Positions 15,861-25,331 are shown, counted from the first letter of the stretch. The stretch is DNA of 64,000 nucleotides from Clostridium sp. AN503 (GCF_040719375.1 NZ_JBFDTP010000001.1:310001-374000); one strand, 5' to 3'. Program-made: numbers and translations. The notes: generated by a model from the sequence alone, not told the origin.

Positions 15861-16796
15861 TCACGGTCCAATCACCAATCGATTCCTTGGATGCCTGTTC
15901 GTCAAAATACACCGCTGCTTTTCCATGGCCACATGAGTATAGATCTGGGTTGTGGTGATCGAACTATGTCCCAGGATCTGTTGGATATAACGTATGTCCA
16001 CATCTTCCTCCAGCAGTAACGTGGCGAACGTATGACGAAACATATGGGGTGTTATATGCTCAGTCAATCCTGCTGCCTCCACATATCTCTGTATCATAAA
16101 GCGGACCGACTGCTCCGACAGCCTCCGTCCCATCCGATTATAAAAGACATACTCCCCTGTTTTGATCCAGTCTCCAAACAACGCATAATAATCCCTCAAT
16201 GCATCCAAAACTGCTTGATTTGCCAGATAAAGCATCCTCTCCTTTGCGCCTTTTCCATATATCCTCATCATTCCCTGGTCCAAATTCACATTGCATTTTT
16301 TCAAATTACATAGCTCTGAAACCCGCAGGCCTGTAGAAAAAAGAAGTTCCAAAACAGCTACATCTCTACAAAATACTCTTCTCTGATAATCTGTATTGTC
16401 ATTACATTCCTTCTGCCGGTATGCTTCCGACAAAAGTCTTTGTAAATCTGGTACCGAAATTGTCCTTGGCAATAATTCCGGTTCTTTATAATGAGTTTTA
16501 ACTCTGTCAAACGGATTGCTGTCAATAATTTCTTCATACTCCAAATAGCAAAAAAATGCTTTCAGACTGGCTATCTTTCTTTTTGCACTTCGCGGCTTAT
16601 AACGCTTATGCAATTCCACAATATATTCTGTAACGACAATGCGCGATATCGTGTTAATTTCCAGCGAATATCCTTTTTCTCTGAGGTAAATCTCAAACTG
16701 CCTTAAATCAATTCGATACGCCGATAAGGTTTTGCCATCCAGATTTTTCTGCAGTTTGCAATATGCAAGATACGTCGAAACTTGTTCACAAAACAT
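15861..16796 (-). CDS. Tyrosine recombinase (XerC/D-like)
   Basis: A 311-residue integrase with a SAM-like N-terminal core-binding domain (about 1-85) and a complete catalytic domain. Catalytic residues are visible: Arg in STGLRVSELC, the Lys region YGKGAKERML, HMFRHTF, LGHSSITTTQ and the nucleophile Tyr in IYTHV. It lacks the long arm-binding domain of phage integrases, which fits the short inversion-type enzymes. AAAGGAGG precedes the ATG. It lies 77 bases beyond the right inverted repeat and is the obvious candidate to act on that segment. A role at the surface protein locus to its right is also possible. A 10-bp inverted repeat overlaps its promoter region. Confidence 0.9.
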   Translation of the reverse strand: MFCEQVSTYLAYCKLQKNLDGKTLSAYRIDLRQFEIYLREKGYSLEINTISRIVVTEYIVELHKRYKPRSAKRKIASLKAFFCYLEYEEIIDSNPFDRVKTHYKEPELLPRTISVPDLQRLLSEAYRQKECNDNTDYQRRVFCRDVAVLELLFSTGLRVSELCNLKKCNVNLDQGMMRIYGKGAKERMLYLANQAVLDALRDYYALFGDWIKTGEYVFYNRMGRRLSEQSVRFMIQRYVEAAGLTEHITPHMFRHTFATLLLEEDVDIRYIQQILGHSSITTTQIYTHVAMEKQRCILTNRHPRNRLVIGP

Positions 16797-16807
16797 AAAA
16801 AGCCCTC

Positions 16808-16839
16808 CTTTGTATAAGATATACTACCATTATACAAAG
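16808..16839. promoter_or_regulatory. Inverted repeat in front of the first recombinase gene
   Basis: CTTTGTATAA and TTATACAAAG are perfect 10-bp inverted arms separated by 12 bases, directly upstream of the recombinase Shine-Dalgarno site. The right arm overlaps a minus-strand TATAAT (16829-16834). It could be an operator for autoregulation or a binding site of the recombinase itself. Confidence 0.55.
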
Positions 16840-16874
16840 AAAAGCTTTTCTCTCATAAATATTTATACTTTATA

Positions 16875-18584
16875 CTACATCGCTTTTTGTGCAACAGATC
16901 TTGCTGCCCCCACACCTGCTGCCAACAGCAGCCACATAAGAGGCGTCGCAATCGGTAAATTTAGATTTACCAGGGCCTGAAACGCATAGCATAATACCGC
17001 CATCATGCATCCAATCACATATGGATTCTTCAGCCACCCTTTCGCCATCTGCCACACAGACCCTGCCAGAAATACCACATAACCTACCAGCCCAAACGGA
17101 CCAATTGTCACTAAAAACTGTAAATACTCATTATGTGCGCTGTCAAATGTCTGACCTGTTACCGCATTCATCTCCGGCATAATATACCTGGTTGTCAATA
17201 TACCAAACGTATCCGGCCCATATCCAAATAATTTGTGAATAACAGGAAAATCTCTATATAATTCTATGGATTTCCTCCATATATAACCTCGATTCGTCCC
17301 CCATTGATCATTAAACACCAGATATTTCCCCAGTCCTCCATATCGGCTGCTATTACCAAGTGCATTAGCATCATACAGTGCAAAACACACGGCAAGCGCT
17401 CCTGCAATTACAATCCCCAGCCATATATAGACCAAAAGATTGCCGAAATCACCGCTGTTTCCGCCTTTCCTTTCATCGTCAAGGCCTGCAGAAGTTTTGA
17501 CATTTCCCAAGTCTTCCAACTTTATACCGCCAACGCTGATCAGTCGACATGCAAACCATACCCCAGCTGTCACCGCCCACAATGCAATCACAACAAACTC
17601 CAACCCACCAAAATTAACCAAAACTTTAAACAAGCTATCAAGCCCTATTACCATTTCAGCAAATTTCTGATTAATATAGTCTATACACTGGATCACCGTA
17701 GCAAACGTCGCCAGGACCACCAAATACCGTACAACGCCATCTTTACTTTTAAACAACACAAATGGCAAAAACGCAAATAGCGCACCAATAGCCAAATAAG
17801 CATTATCACTGCATCCCATAATTATCGCAAAGAATGCAACAACCATGCACAAATAATACCAAATGGATTTCAGCAACCCTTTGCTTGTAGTAAATAAAGC
17901 AGTCGCCGCTCCCATCACCAAAGCCACATACGCTGTAAATGTATTGATGTTGCCAATCGTTGACGTAAATATCGTAGACTGTGACGGTTTTATCTTTCCC
18001 CTGAAGTGCAGGATATCCAGCTGAAAATAATCAGTAATTCCAATATAACATACAACCAATCCCGCTATCAGAAACGCCTGAACTACCCAGCCTTTGAGTT
18101 TCCAGAATCGGCTAATGATAAAATATGCTGCTACGTACAGAGTAATCAGGAACAATCCCGTAAACCGTCCCTCGTTCCCCCAAAACGCCTCAAACAGATA
18201 CTCTGATTGAAGGGTTGAAATCAAACATACGACCCAAAATATGAGTACTGCTGCATCTGCTACATGAAAAGTTGTCTTCCAATTTTTCGGCGCAAATGCA
18301 GAAAACAGCATTTTAGCATGCTGCCCCCCAAACTCATTCAGATCAACAACCAGCATAACAATAGACAACACCAATAATACTACGATCATCGCCAAAATGC
18401 TCATATAAAAGCACTTGTATTTGGTCTCCAAAATATTAACATACGATTTATCATAAATAAGCGGAAACACAGTAACCAGAACCAGCATAAAAAAGCTGAT
18501 CACGCCGCTGACTATGGATGAGCATGTCATCGAAAAACTGTCTTGACTGCTGTCCATCTCCTTCTTTGCTGCAAGTTTTGCCAT
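16875..18584 (-). CDS. O-antigen ligase-like membrane protein (Wzy_C family)
   Basis: A 569-residue protein with about twelve membrane segments. The large extracytoplasmic loop near residues 425-500 carries WGTNRGYIWRKSIELY, FGYGPDTFGIL and DSAHNEYLQFLVTIGPFGL, the Wzy_C/O-antigen-ligase signature. Members polymerise or ligate lipid-linked glycans on the outer membrane face. This one is away from the main operon and could attach a second surface glycan. ATG 18584 is preferred, with GGAGG 10 bases upstream, over ATG 18599, which lacks a site. It is followed on the same strand by the recombinase gene after 78 bases. Confidence 0.8.
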   Translation of the reverse strand: MAKLAAKKEMDSSQDSFSMTCSSIVSGVISFFMLVLVTVFPLIYDKSYVNILETKYKCFYMSILAMIVVLLVLSIVMLVVDLNEFGGQHAKMLFSAFAPKNWKTTFHVADAAVLIFWVVCLISTLQSEYLFEAFWGNEGRFTGLFLITLYVAAYFIISRFWKLKGWVVQAFLIAGLVVCYIGITDYFQLDILHFRGKIKPSQSTIFTSTIGNINTFTAYVALVMGAATALFTTSKGLLKSIWYYLCMVVAFFAIIMGCSDNAYLAIGALFAFLPFVLFKSKDGVVRYLVVLATFATVIQCIDYINQKFAEMVIGLDSLFKVLVNFGGLEFVVIALWAVTAGVWFACRLISVGGIKLEDLGNVKTSAGLDDERKGGNSGDFGNLLVYIWLGIVIAGALAVCFALYDANALGNSSRYGGLGKYLVFNDQWGTNRGYIWRKSIELYRDFPVIHKLFGYGPDTFGILTTRYIMPEMNAVTGQTFDSAHNEYLQFLVTIGPFGLVGYVVFLAGSVWQMAKGWLKNPYVIGCMMAVLCYAFQALVNLNLPIATPLMWLLLAAGVGAARSVAQKAM

Positions 18585-18718
18585 CGCAGATGCCTCCATC
18601 TGTATTTTCTATTAGTATCTCTCCAAATCTTTCTACAGTATACCATCTAATTTCAGGTCGTGCAACGGTTAATCGTATCCGTCTCCACCCCCTCCACTAT
18701 GCCAACAGTGCCTCTGAC

Positions 18719-18812
18719 CATAATTTACCTTATTGGAAGTATAATTACCTCGTAATGCAATTTAGGAAATTTCGAGAGAATTTCAAAAAAGAAAAAGGAG
18801 AGTGCATTAATT
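18719..18812 (+). repeat. Shared upstream block of surface gene A
   Basis: This block of about 94 bp is nearly identical to those before the four other intact surface genes. It contains TATAAT (18740-18745), which overlaps the palindrome ATTACCTCGTAAT (18744-18756), a GAAATT/AATTTC hairpin in the leader, and AAAAAGGAGAGTGCATTAATT before the start. The hexamer 17 bases before TATAAT is ACCATA, a poor -35. One base (TTATTGG instead of TTATCGG) differs from the other copies. Confidence 0.85.
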
Positions 18813-20579
18813 ATGAGAAAGCAGACAAAAGTAGTTGCAGTAGCATCTGCAGCAGCCCTGCTTGCCATCGGCGCTTCCATGACTTCCTTCGCAGCTACAG
18901 GCTGGGTTGAGGAAGATGGACAGTGGTATTTCTACGACAAAGATGGCAACAGAGTCGAGGACGAGTGGAAAAAGTCCGGCGATAACTGGTATTGGATGGA
19001 CAGCGAAGACAACGGCGCTATGGCTACCGACAAGCTGGTCGAGGATGATGATAATACCTATTATGTAGACAGCAACGGTGTTATGGTTAAGAATACCTGG
19101 GTCAAAGTTGTAAACGAAGACCAGGATGATGACGATGATCCAGCTGAATATCGCTACTATTATATGCAGAGCAATGGTAAAGCATACAAAGGCAATGGTA
19201 CTTCTTTAAACAAGAAGACTATCGATGGCAAGCAGTATGCATTTGACGAGGAAGGCCAGATGCTTTACGGCTGGGTCAACTCCGATGGTGATATGGCTAA
19301 CGGTGAAGATGACTGGCAGAATGCTACCTACTACTTCGGTGGTTGGGAAGATGGTTCCATGAAGACCGGTTGGCAGAAGATCACCGTACATGATCCGGAT
19401 GCTAACAAAGATGACGATTATGATTACTGGTTCAACTTCAAGTCCAATGGTAAAAAGCGTACCAACAATGACTCCACTGGAACTGAGCAGACCAACAAGA
19501 CCTGGAAATCCAATGGCAAATACTATCACTTTGACGCACGTGGCGTAATGGTATATCAGTGGTATGGCGTAGATGCAGATGCATCTTCATCCAATGCTTC
19601 CGCAGCAAACTGGGCATACTTCAACAGCCCGGAAGATGGTGCACGTCAGGTTAAAGGCTGGTTCAAAGTAGTTGCTCCGACAGAGGATAACACCTTCTTA
19701 GAAGATGACTCCGATAGCTTCGCAACAGCCGATGCAGGTGACGAGTCTGAGAGATGGTATTACTCCAACGGTTATGACGAGGGTCTGGTTGCTGGCGAGA
19801 TCAAGAAGATCAAAGGCAAATACTACGGCTTCTGGCCGGAGGATGGCGCAAAATCTGGTCGTATGCTGACTGGTCTGTGCGCACTTAAAATGAACGGTTC
19901 TGAAATCCTGGAAGTAATTGATGATGACATGGATTCTGACGGTTTGGATAACTTCATGGATGCTTACAAGAACGAGTCTCAGGCTGACACCAATGTTTAT
20001 CTGTACTACTTCGGAGATGATGCTGATACTGACGGCGCAATGAAGACCGGTAACGTTAGCATCAACTTGGATGGCGATTCCTATCAGTTCATGTTCAAAA
20101 AATCCGGCGGCGCTGAGAGCAGAGGTCGTGGTGTGAACGGTGTTGATGATAAGAAGTACATTTACAAGCATGGCCAGAAAGTCAAAGCCAGCTCTGATGA
20201 GAAATATCTTGTTGTTGTTGCTACCAGTGACATTAATGATGAGAATGCAAAGGTTATTGATTACAACGGATCTGATATCAGAAAAGATACTACACTTGAC
20301 CATGGTAAGATTGCTGCTGAAGACGGAAAAGTTAGAGTAACAAGCGGCTTTGCTACCTCTGACAACGGCGTTTACCTGGTAAACACCAGTGGTAAGATCC
20401 AGACATCAACCAAGTCCGGTATCAAGGACGGCGATGACTGGTACTGGTACCTGAATGATGGCGACATCATCATGTACACCGACAGCAAAGACTTTGATGA
20501 GACCAACTTCAAGGGCAGCGGCTGGAAGAATTTTACTTCTGCAACTGTAAAGAATGATGCAAAGTATACTGCAGATTAA
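18813..20579 (+). CDS. Surface repeat protein A (choline-binding-like repeats)
   Basis: A 588-residue secreted protein. A signal peptide (1-27) ends SMTSFA. The rest is a series of aromatic-rich units such as GWVEEDGQWYFYDKDG, DNWYWMDS and KYYHFDARGVMVYQW, which match the cell-wall/choline-binding repeat type. Many Asp/Glu runs make it very acidic. No LPXTG motif is present, so it should be held by its repeats. The first 110 residues or so are nearly identical in all family members; the middle and end diverge. Its C-terminal type (DDWYWYLNDGDIIMYT) matches gene C. A strong bidirectional hairpin follows the stop. The function of the variable region is unknown. Confidence 0.85.
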   Translation: MRKQTKVVAVASAAALLAIGASMTSFAATGWVEEDGQWYFYDKDGNRVEDEWKKSGDNWYWMDSEDNGAMATDKLVEDDDNTYYVDSNGVMVKNTWVKVVNEDQDDDDDPAEYRYYYMQSNGKAYKGNGTSLNKKTIDGKQYAFDEEGQMLYGWVNSDGDMANGEDDWQNATYYFGGWEDGSMKTGWQKITVHDPDANKDDDYDYWFNFKSNGKKRTNNDSTGTEQTNKTWKSNGKYYHFDARGVMVYQWYGVDADASSSNASAANWAYFNSPEDGARQVKGWFKVVAPTEDNTFLEDDSDSFATADAGDESERWYYSNGYDEGLVAGEIKKIKGKYYGFWPEDGAKSGRMLTGLCALKMNGSEILEVIDDDMDSDGLDNFMDAYKNESQADTNVYLYYFGDDADTDGAMKTGNVSINLDGDSYQFMFKKSGGAESRGRGVNGVDDKKYIYKHGQKVKASSDEKYLVVVATSDINDENAKVIDYNGSDIRKDTTLDHGKIAAEDGKVRVTSGFATSDNGVYLVNTSGKIQTSTKSGIKDGDDWYWYLNDGDIIMYTDSKDFDETNFKGSGWKNFTSATVKNDAKYTAD

Positions 20580-20614
20580 TATTAATTCAACATTAGTACT
20601 GCACTAATTAGATT

Positions 20615-20661
20615 AAAAAAGAGCTGTCATTTCGGGTTATCCGAGATGGCAGCTCTTTTTA
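20615..20661 (+). terminator. Terminator after surface gene A
   Basis: AAAAAGAGCTGTCAT and ATGGCAGCTCTTTTT form a long stem ending in a T-run. It is symmetrical enough to act on both strands and also lies after the decayed ATPase gene to its right. Confidence 0.85.
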
Positions 20662-20685
20662 ATATCAGTATAAACAGGATAATAT

Positions 20686-21980
20686 TTAATACATATACTC
20701 CAGTGAAATTAATCTGCACCCCCCTCTCTGTTCCGCTTCCTTTAACTCTGTTTTAAATCCTGATTTAGAAAATAAAATATAGTATTTTTCAGAAAACTGG
20801 CAAAATATTTGTGACTGGTCCGCCAGTTTGTTCATGATATTCAATCCCATTTCTCTTCGACGGACAAGACTATTCCCCACCAACGCCCCAATTTCTGTAT
20901 TTTAAAAGAGGCATTCCCACAACGATTTTGTTGCTGCATATACCGTTTACACATCTCTTCAAAAATATATCCCATAAAACTGCTGAGTGTCGGTTTGATG
21001 CAAGTATCATATAGTGTCTCAAAATCCTCCGAAGCAATCATAAACATATTCGCAGGGATATATCTATACCAGAAACTGAACATATGATCCGCCAGGACAT
21101 ATAAAGTTTTTTCTTATTGGCTTCATCTGTAATGGCAGTTTCTTTTTTATAATTCCAAGCGTAATCAAGATTCACAGTCTCCATATGTGTACGAGTCGCT
21201 ATTTCGTTTAATCGTGAGGAACCTGTCGCAATCGCCTCAATCACTGCATTATAATTACCCGGTTCCCGCAGTTCCTGCTACAAAAGATAGTAGGGTTTCT
21301 CATGAAGATAACCATTCGGTTTTAAAAACAATTCAATGATATTTTCCTTTAACGTCAGCCTGTCGTTAATAAGTTCCAGATATTTGAGAATTCCTCCGAT
21401 AATGCCATAAACAATCGCTTTTTCCTCAGGTATATGCTAGTACAAACTGTGCCGACGTTAAGTAATCCAACCGCAGGATCTTGAACTGCCCAGTCCTGCA
21501 CACATAAAGAGGGCTTTGATAGCCTAACACCTGATGCTCCATGAAACTCATAGACGATCCGCACAAAATCAGCACCATGTCAGTTTCGGAAAATTGATTA
21601 TCGATATAGCTTTGAAGCAATGAGGATATACCGCGCTCCGCTGAAGCCAGATTCGGGTACTCGTCTATAACAAAAATGATTTTCTGCTTGCGTGCAACTT
21701 CTACAATCTAATCAAACGCCTCCTGATAAGATGTAAACGCCGAAAGTCCGCTTTTCCTCGGCATAAGTATATTCCAGACAGATGCTGAAAGCAGTTCTAA
21801 ATTCCGGGAACTATTAGACTCAATCGCCATATGATAAATCACCGTTTTGCCTTTTGTAAATTCTCGTATAAGTCGGGTCTTTCCCACACAGCGTCATCAA
21901 TAAAAAACCAGAAATTGAAATTCGTGTTTCTGATATGCCTTGACCATTTCGTTAAACTCATACTCTCTTCCGATAAACAT
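20686..21980 (-). pseudogene. Decayed AAA ATPase/nuclease gene (paralog of 23835-25229)
   Basis: The minus strand from 21980 reads MFIGREYEFNEMVKAYQKH, parallel to MFVGRETELNKLNAMYQSN in the intact ATPase. The coding frame then breaks repeatedly: a stop near the Walker A region, and several frameshifts. Fragments still matching the paralog include MVLILCGSSMSFMEHQVLGY (21500-21600), FSFWYRYIPANMFMIASED (21020-21085) and the C-terminal CRLISLEYMY before 20686. The gene is clearly non-functional. It lies tail to tail with surface gene A, the same geometry as the intact ATPase and the surface pseudogene. Confidence 0.8.
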
Positions 21981-22031
21981 TTGAAATCACTTCCTTTCGT
22001 TTGGTATTACTAATCCGGCTTGTTAGTTAAA

Positions 22032-22075
22032 TAAAATACATTTTACTAAAATATAATTTAGTAAAATGTATTTTA
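22032..22075. promoter_or_regulatory. 19-bp inverted repeat upstream of the decayed ATPase
   Basis: A perfect 19-bp inverted repeat with a 6-base loop. Its core, TTACTAA-N8-TTAGTAA at 22043-22064, also occurs before the intact ATPase (25310-25331). It is probably an operator for a regulator shared by the ATPase copies. Confidence 0.5.
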
Positions 22076-22148
22076 GAATGCTCTGATTTGAATTACAAGC
22101 GTTAGATAGCAACTCCGTAACAGCTCGATTTTTATTTTATTTTCAAAA

Positions 22149-22440
22149 GAACATCATCTCTGCTCCAATCCGCACAATCTGACTGTCTACTTCCACAATA
22201 ATTCCCATAAAGCAGCAATTTACCCTGTGCGGTAAATTACGCCAGAAATTCAGCACTCGTCAAGTAATCAAATGATTTCATCTGCAATTTTGCGGTTCTC
22301 CTCTCAAATAACGGACTTTTTGCTCCCAGAACTTCCTTCTCTATCCCCTCTGATGACTGCTGCACAGAATCAGAAAGAGACGTCCCCTTTTCAAGGATAT
22401 GGTCGACTAAATGCTGAAATGCAGAAAACAGTGATGGATT
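22149..22440 (-). pseudogene. Fragment of a further AAA ATPase copy
   Basis: Conceptual translation of the minus strand, with frameshifts, gives SLFSAFQHLVDH, then KRGRLFLILCSS, then VLGAKSPLFERRTAKLQ and SFDYLTSAEFLA before a stop. These align in order with IDHMWKDSKLFLILCGSS and VLGYKSPIYGRRTAQMK of the intact ATPase at 23835-25229. Only the middle of the gene remains. It ends about 30 bases before the start codon of the surface pseudogene, exactly where that gene should have its upstream block. The rest of 21981-22469 holds only the ATPase operator. Confidence 0.6.
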
Positions 22441-22469
22441 GTTATTTGGTTAGGTCCATAAACTTAATT

Positions 22470-23700
22470 ATGAGAAAGCAGACAAGAGTAGTTGCAGTAG
22501 CATCTGCAGCAGCCCTACTTGCCATCGGCGCTTCCATAACTTCCTTCGCAGCTACCGGCTGGGTTAAGGAAGAGGGACAGTGGTATTTCTACGACAAAGA
22601 TGGCAACAGAGTCGAAGATGAGTACAAAAAAGTCCGGCGACAACTGGTATTGGTTAGACAGCGAAGAAGGCGGCGCTATGGCTACCAATAAGCTGATCGA
22701 CGATGACAGCGACATTTACTACGTAGATGGAAACGGTATTATGGTTAGAAACACCTGGGTGAAAGTTGTAAACGAGGATCAGGATGATGAAGATGATCCG
22801 GCTGAGTATAATTACTACTATATGCAGTCCTCTGGTAAGGCATATAAGGCAAGCCAGAATCCTACCGCTACCCGCTTCAAAGCCATTGATGGTAAGAAGA
22901 CCTACTTTAATCCGGCGGATGCAAAAGGCAACGAGACCATTTTAGAGAAGAAAATCAACAGCAAAACTTATGGCTTTAATGAAAAAGGTGTAATGGTTTA
23001 TGAATGGACCGTAGCAACTTCTGGTGACTTATCTTCCACCTCCACATAGAAATACTTCAGACGCCCGGAAGACAGCGCACGTATGACCAAGGGTTGGTTC
23101 AAAGTAGTTCCGCTTACCGAAAATAATACATTTGGAACAGAGGACTTCCTGGGCAGCTTTGCTGATGATAATTCCGATGCGGAGAATGAGAAATGGTATT
23201 ATGCTAAGGTGATCGCGATTTAGCACAGGGCGAAATTAAGAAAATCAAAGGCAAATATTACGGCTTCTACCCTGAGAGTGATGAGGATCATGGTACAACT
23301 ATGTTAAGTTGTCTATACTACGGCTGATACTGCATCCGGCAAAGCTTCTGTTGTTGAAGTTGACCGTGCTAATATGAGACTTGCTTCTGCCGATACTGTT
23401 CAGACGAACAAAGACGGCGCAACTGTTAGCTATTTTGGTACCCTGGGCAAAGATTACTATCTGATCGGAAACAGCGGTTCTATCGTTAAGAACAAGACTG
23501 CTGCAAGAGATGGTGATGACTGGTACTTCTATGTTGACAAATATCGCATCAAAATGTACACCAACAACAAAGATTTAAGTGTTAAGGGTACTGCTCCAGC
23601 TCTGAGAGATAAATCTGGTCACAGTCTGAAAGATGATTGGGATAAGACAACTGTATCCATTGACTCTGGTTTTACCGGATCAGCTGAAGATCTGAAATAA
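22470..23700 (+). pseudogene. Surface repeat protein pseudogene
   Basis: Begins with the family signal peptide (MRKQTRVVAVASAAALLAIG) at ATG 22470 but lacks the shared promoter block; only TTAATT before the ATG is kept. It has one extra A near 22630 (frameshift in the EYKK region), an in-frame TAG at about 23047, another frameshift near 23205, and a deletion near 23300 that removes the middle-to-end part. The C-terminal section (DDWYFYVDKYRIKMYTNN) is intact and resembles gene B. Even so it could still donate sequence to intact copies by gene conversion. Confidence 0.9.
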
Positions 23701-23726
23701 TATAAAGTAAAGCATCATAACAACTG

Positions 23727-23762
23727 CTGGGAACGTGTTAAGTTGCACGTTCCCAGTTTTTT
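23727..23762 (+). terminator. Terminator after the surface pseudogene
   Basis: CTGGGAACGTG and CACGTTCCCAG form an 11-bp perfect stem with an 8-base loop, followed by TTTTTT. Confidence 0.85.
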
Positions 23763-23834
23763 AGTTCTTCTTCAATAACCAGAATAGGATCTGTTTAAAT
23801 TCTGCTTCAGCAATATATTTAGAGTTCTTTTCTA

Positions 23835-25229
23835 TTATATTTGATTAATTTCCTCAAACGTAATAATCCGAAACCATTGTTTTGCTTTTATATATTGTAA
23901 AGCACTATCGGTCACCCCATTTTTAGCAAAAAGAATATAGTACTTATGCCTTTTTACAAACAGCGCCCCCCGCTCCTCCATCTGCTGCAAAACAGTCAGA
24001 GGAACCAGCGACTCGTTCCATTTACACTCACCAAGCAGAAGGTTCTCCTCATCAAAGGCCAGGATGTCTATCTCCTCCTGCTTTCGCTCTTTTGGATTAT
24101 TGCCCCACCAGCGGCCAGTCTTCTGCGGAAAAAAGGAAAGGGTTTTCAAAAACTGTGGCTGATAAAAACACTGGCGGCAAATATCTTCAAAAACAAGCCC
24201 CATGTAACTATTTAATTGTGGGCGTACCATGGTTTCATAAACCTGTCGCCCCAGCCCCCAGGTAATATTGCTTGTGTTGGGTGCAACAAAACGGTACCAA
24301 AAACGAAACATCTGGTCTTCCAGCAGATAAATAGTTTTTCTGCTGGTCTGTGGTTCTGTAACCGGAACTTCCTTTTTCACCAAGCCAAGCGAAATCAGAG
24401 AATTTAGGAACGCACTGGCTGCACTGGTTTCAATCCCAACCTTTGTGGATATCTCATTTAATTTGCTGGCTCCTTGAGCCACAGCACGGAGAACACTGTG
24501 ATAAGTTGCCGGCTCCTTTAATTCCTGTTTCAGGAGATTGGATGGTTCCTCGTAAAGTCTTCCGCTTGGCTCAAAAAAAAGTTGTATTAAGTTCTCATCC
24601 AGAGATAAATTGCTGCGAATCCTACTTAAATATTCTGGGATACCGCCAGTCACGCCAAACAAAACGGCCTGTTCCTCCGAAGTAAAATGATTTAACATGC
24701 GACGGGAATCAAAATAGCTAAACGGATGAATTTTCATCTGAGCCGTTCGCCTTCCATAAATAGGACTTTTATATCCCAGGACCTGATTTTCCATAAAACT
24801 CATAGAGGAACCACACAGGATCAAAAACAGTTTGCTGTCTTTCCACATATGGTCGATATGGACCTGCAGCAAAGAAGATATGGCTTTATGGCTTTCCGCA
24901 AGATAGGGATACTCATCAACTGCCAAAATCAATCGTTCCTTTTTGCATATAGAGTCAATATACTGGAACAAATCCTCGTAAGAAGAAAAGCTGAAATCTC
25001 CCTCGCTACCTGTTATGGATTTTAACACGCACTTTGAAAACTGTGCCAGATTTTCTTTTCCGGTTGACTCTGTAGCGACAAAAAAAATGGTCTTTTTATC
25101 TTTGCAGAACTCGTTGATCAACGTTGTTTTTCCAACTCGTCTCCGGCCATACAGGACGGCAAACTCAAACTGGTTGCTTTGATACATGGCATTTAATTTA
25201 TTCAGTTCTGTCTCTCTACCAACAAACAT
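23835..25229 (-). CDS. AAA ATPase with DUF234-type nuclease-like C-terminus
   Basis: A 464-residue protein. Its N-terminal ATPase domain has Walker A GRRRVGKTTLINEF (about 29-42), Walker B LILAVDEYPYL and sensor LILCGSSMSFMEN. A winged-helix-like middle (KLNEISTKVGIETSAAS) is followed by a C-terminal domain with EEIDILAFDEENLLLGECKW, which matches the PD-(D/E)xK nuclease pattern (D then ExK). These ATPases are widespread in bacteria and archaea as mobile, defence- or toxin-like genes; the exact role is unknown. It faces surface pseudogene tail to tail. The inverted repeat TTACTAA-N8-TTAGTAA lies about 80 bases upstream of its start. Confidence 0.85.
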   Translation of the reverse strand: MFVGRETELNKLNAMYQSNQFEFAVLYGRRRVGKTTLINEFCKDKKTIFFVATESTGKENLAQFSKCVLKSITGSEGDFSFSSYEDLFQYIDSICKKERLILAVDEYPYLAESHKAISSLLQVHIDHMWKDSKLFLILCGSSMSFMENQVLGYKSPIYGRRTAQMKIHPFSYFDSRRMLNHFTSEEQAVLFGVTGGIPEYLSRIRSNLSLDENLIQLFFEPSGRLYEEPSNLLKQELKEPATYHSVLRAVAQGASKLNEISTKVGIETSAASAFLNSLISLGLVKKEVPVTEPQTSRKTIYLLEDQMFRFWYRFVAPNTSNITWGLGRQVYETMVRPQLNSYMGLVFEDICRQCFYQPQFLKTLSFFPQKTGRWWGNNPKERKQEEIDILAFDEENLLLGECKWNESLVPLTVLQQMEERGALFVKRHKYYILFAKNGVTDSALQYIKAKQWFRIITFEEINQI

Positions 25230-25309
25230 AGAATCCTCCTTTTGATTACTGCCAGCAGGACGTAATCCCCAAAATGCCCGCAGGTCTAAACAAATAACTA
25301 TTTTTAAAA

Positions 25310-25331
25310 TTACTAAGTTAATAATTAGTAA
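25310..25331. promoter_or_regulatory. Operator-like inverted repeat upstream of the intact ATPase
   Basis: TTACTAA and TTAGTAA separated by 8 bases, the same motif and spacing as at 22043-22064 before the decayed copy. It lies between the ATPase start (25229) and the upstream block of surface gene B. Apart from it and the block, 25230-25533 holds nothing recognisable. Confidence 0.5.

Noticed and set aside
19698..20303. Long minus-strand frame inside surface gene A
   Set aside because: Antisense shadow produced by the Asp-rich coding sequence; similar shadows appear opposite the other surface genes.
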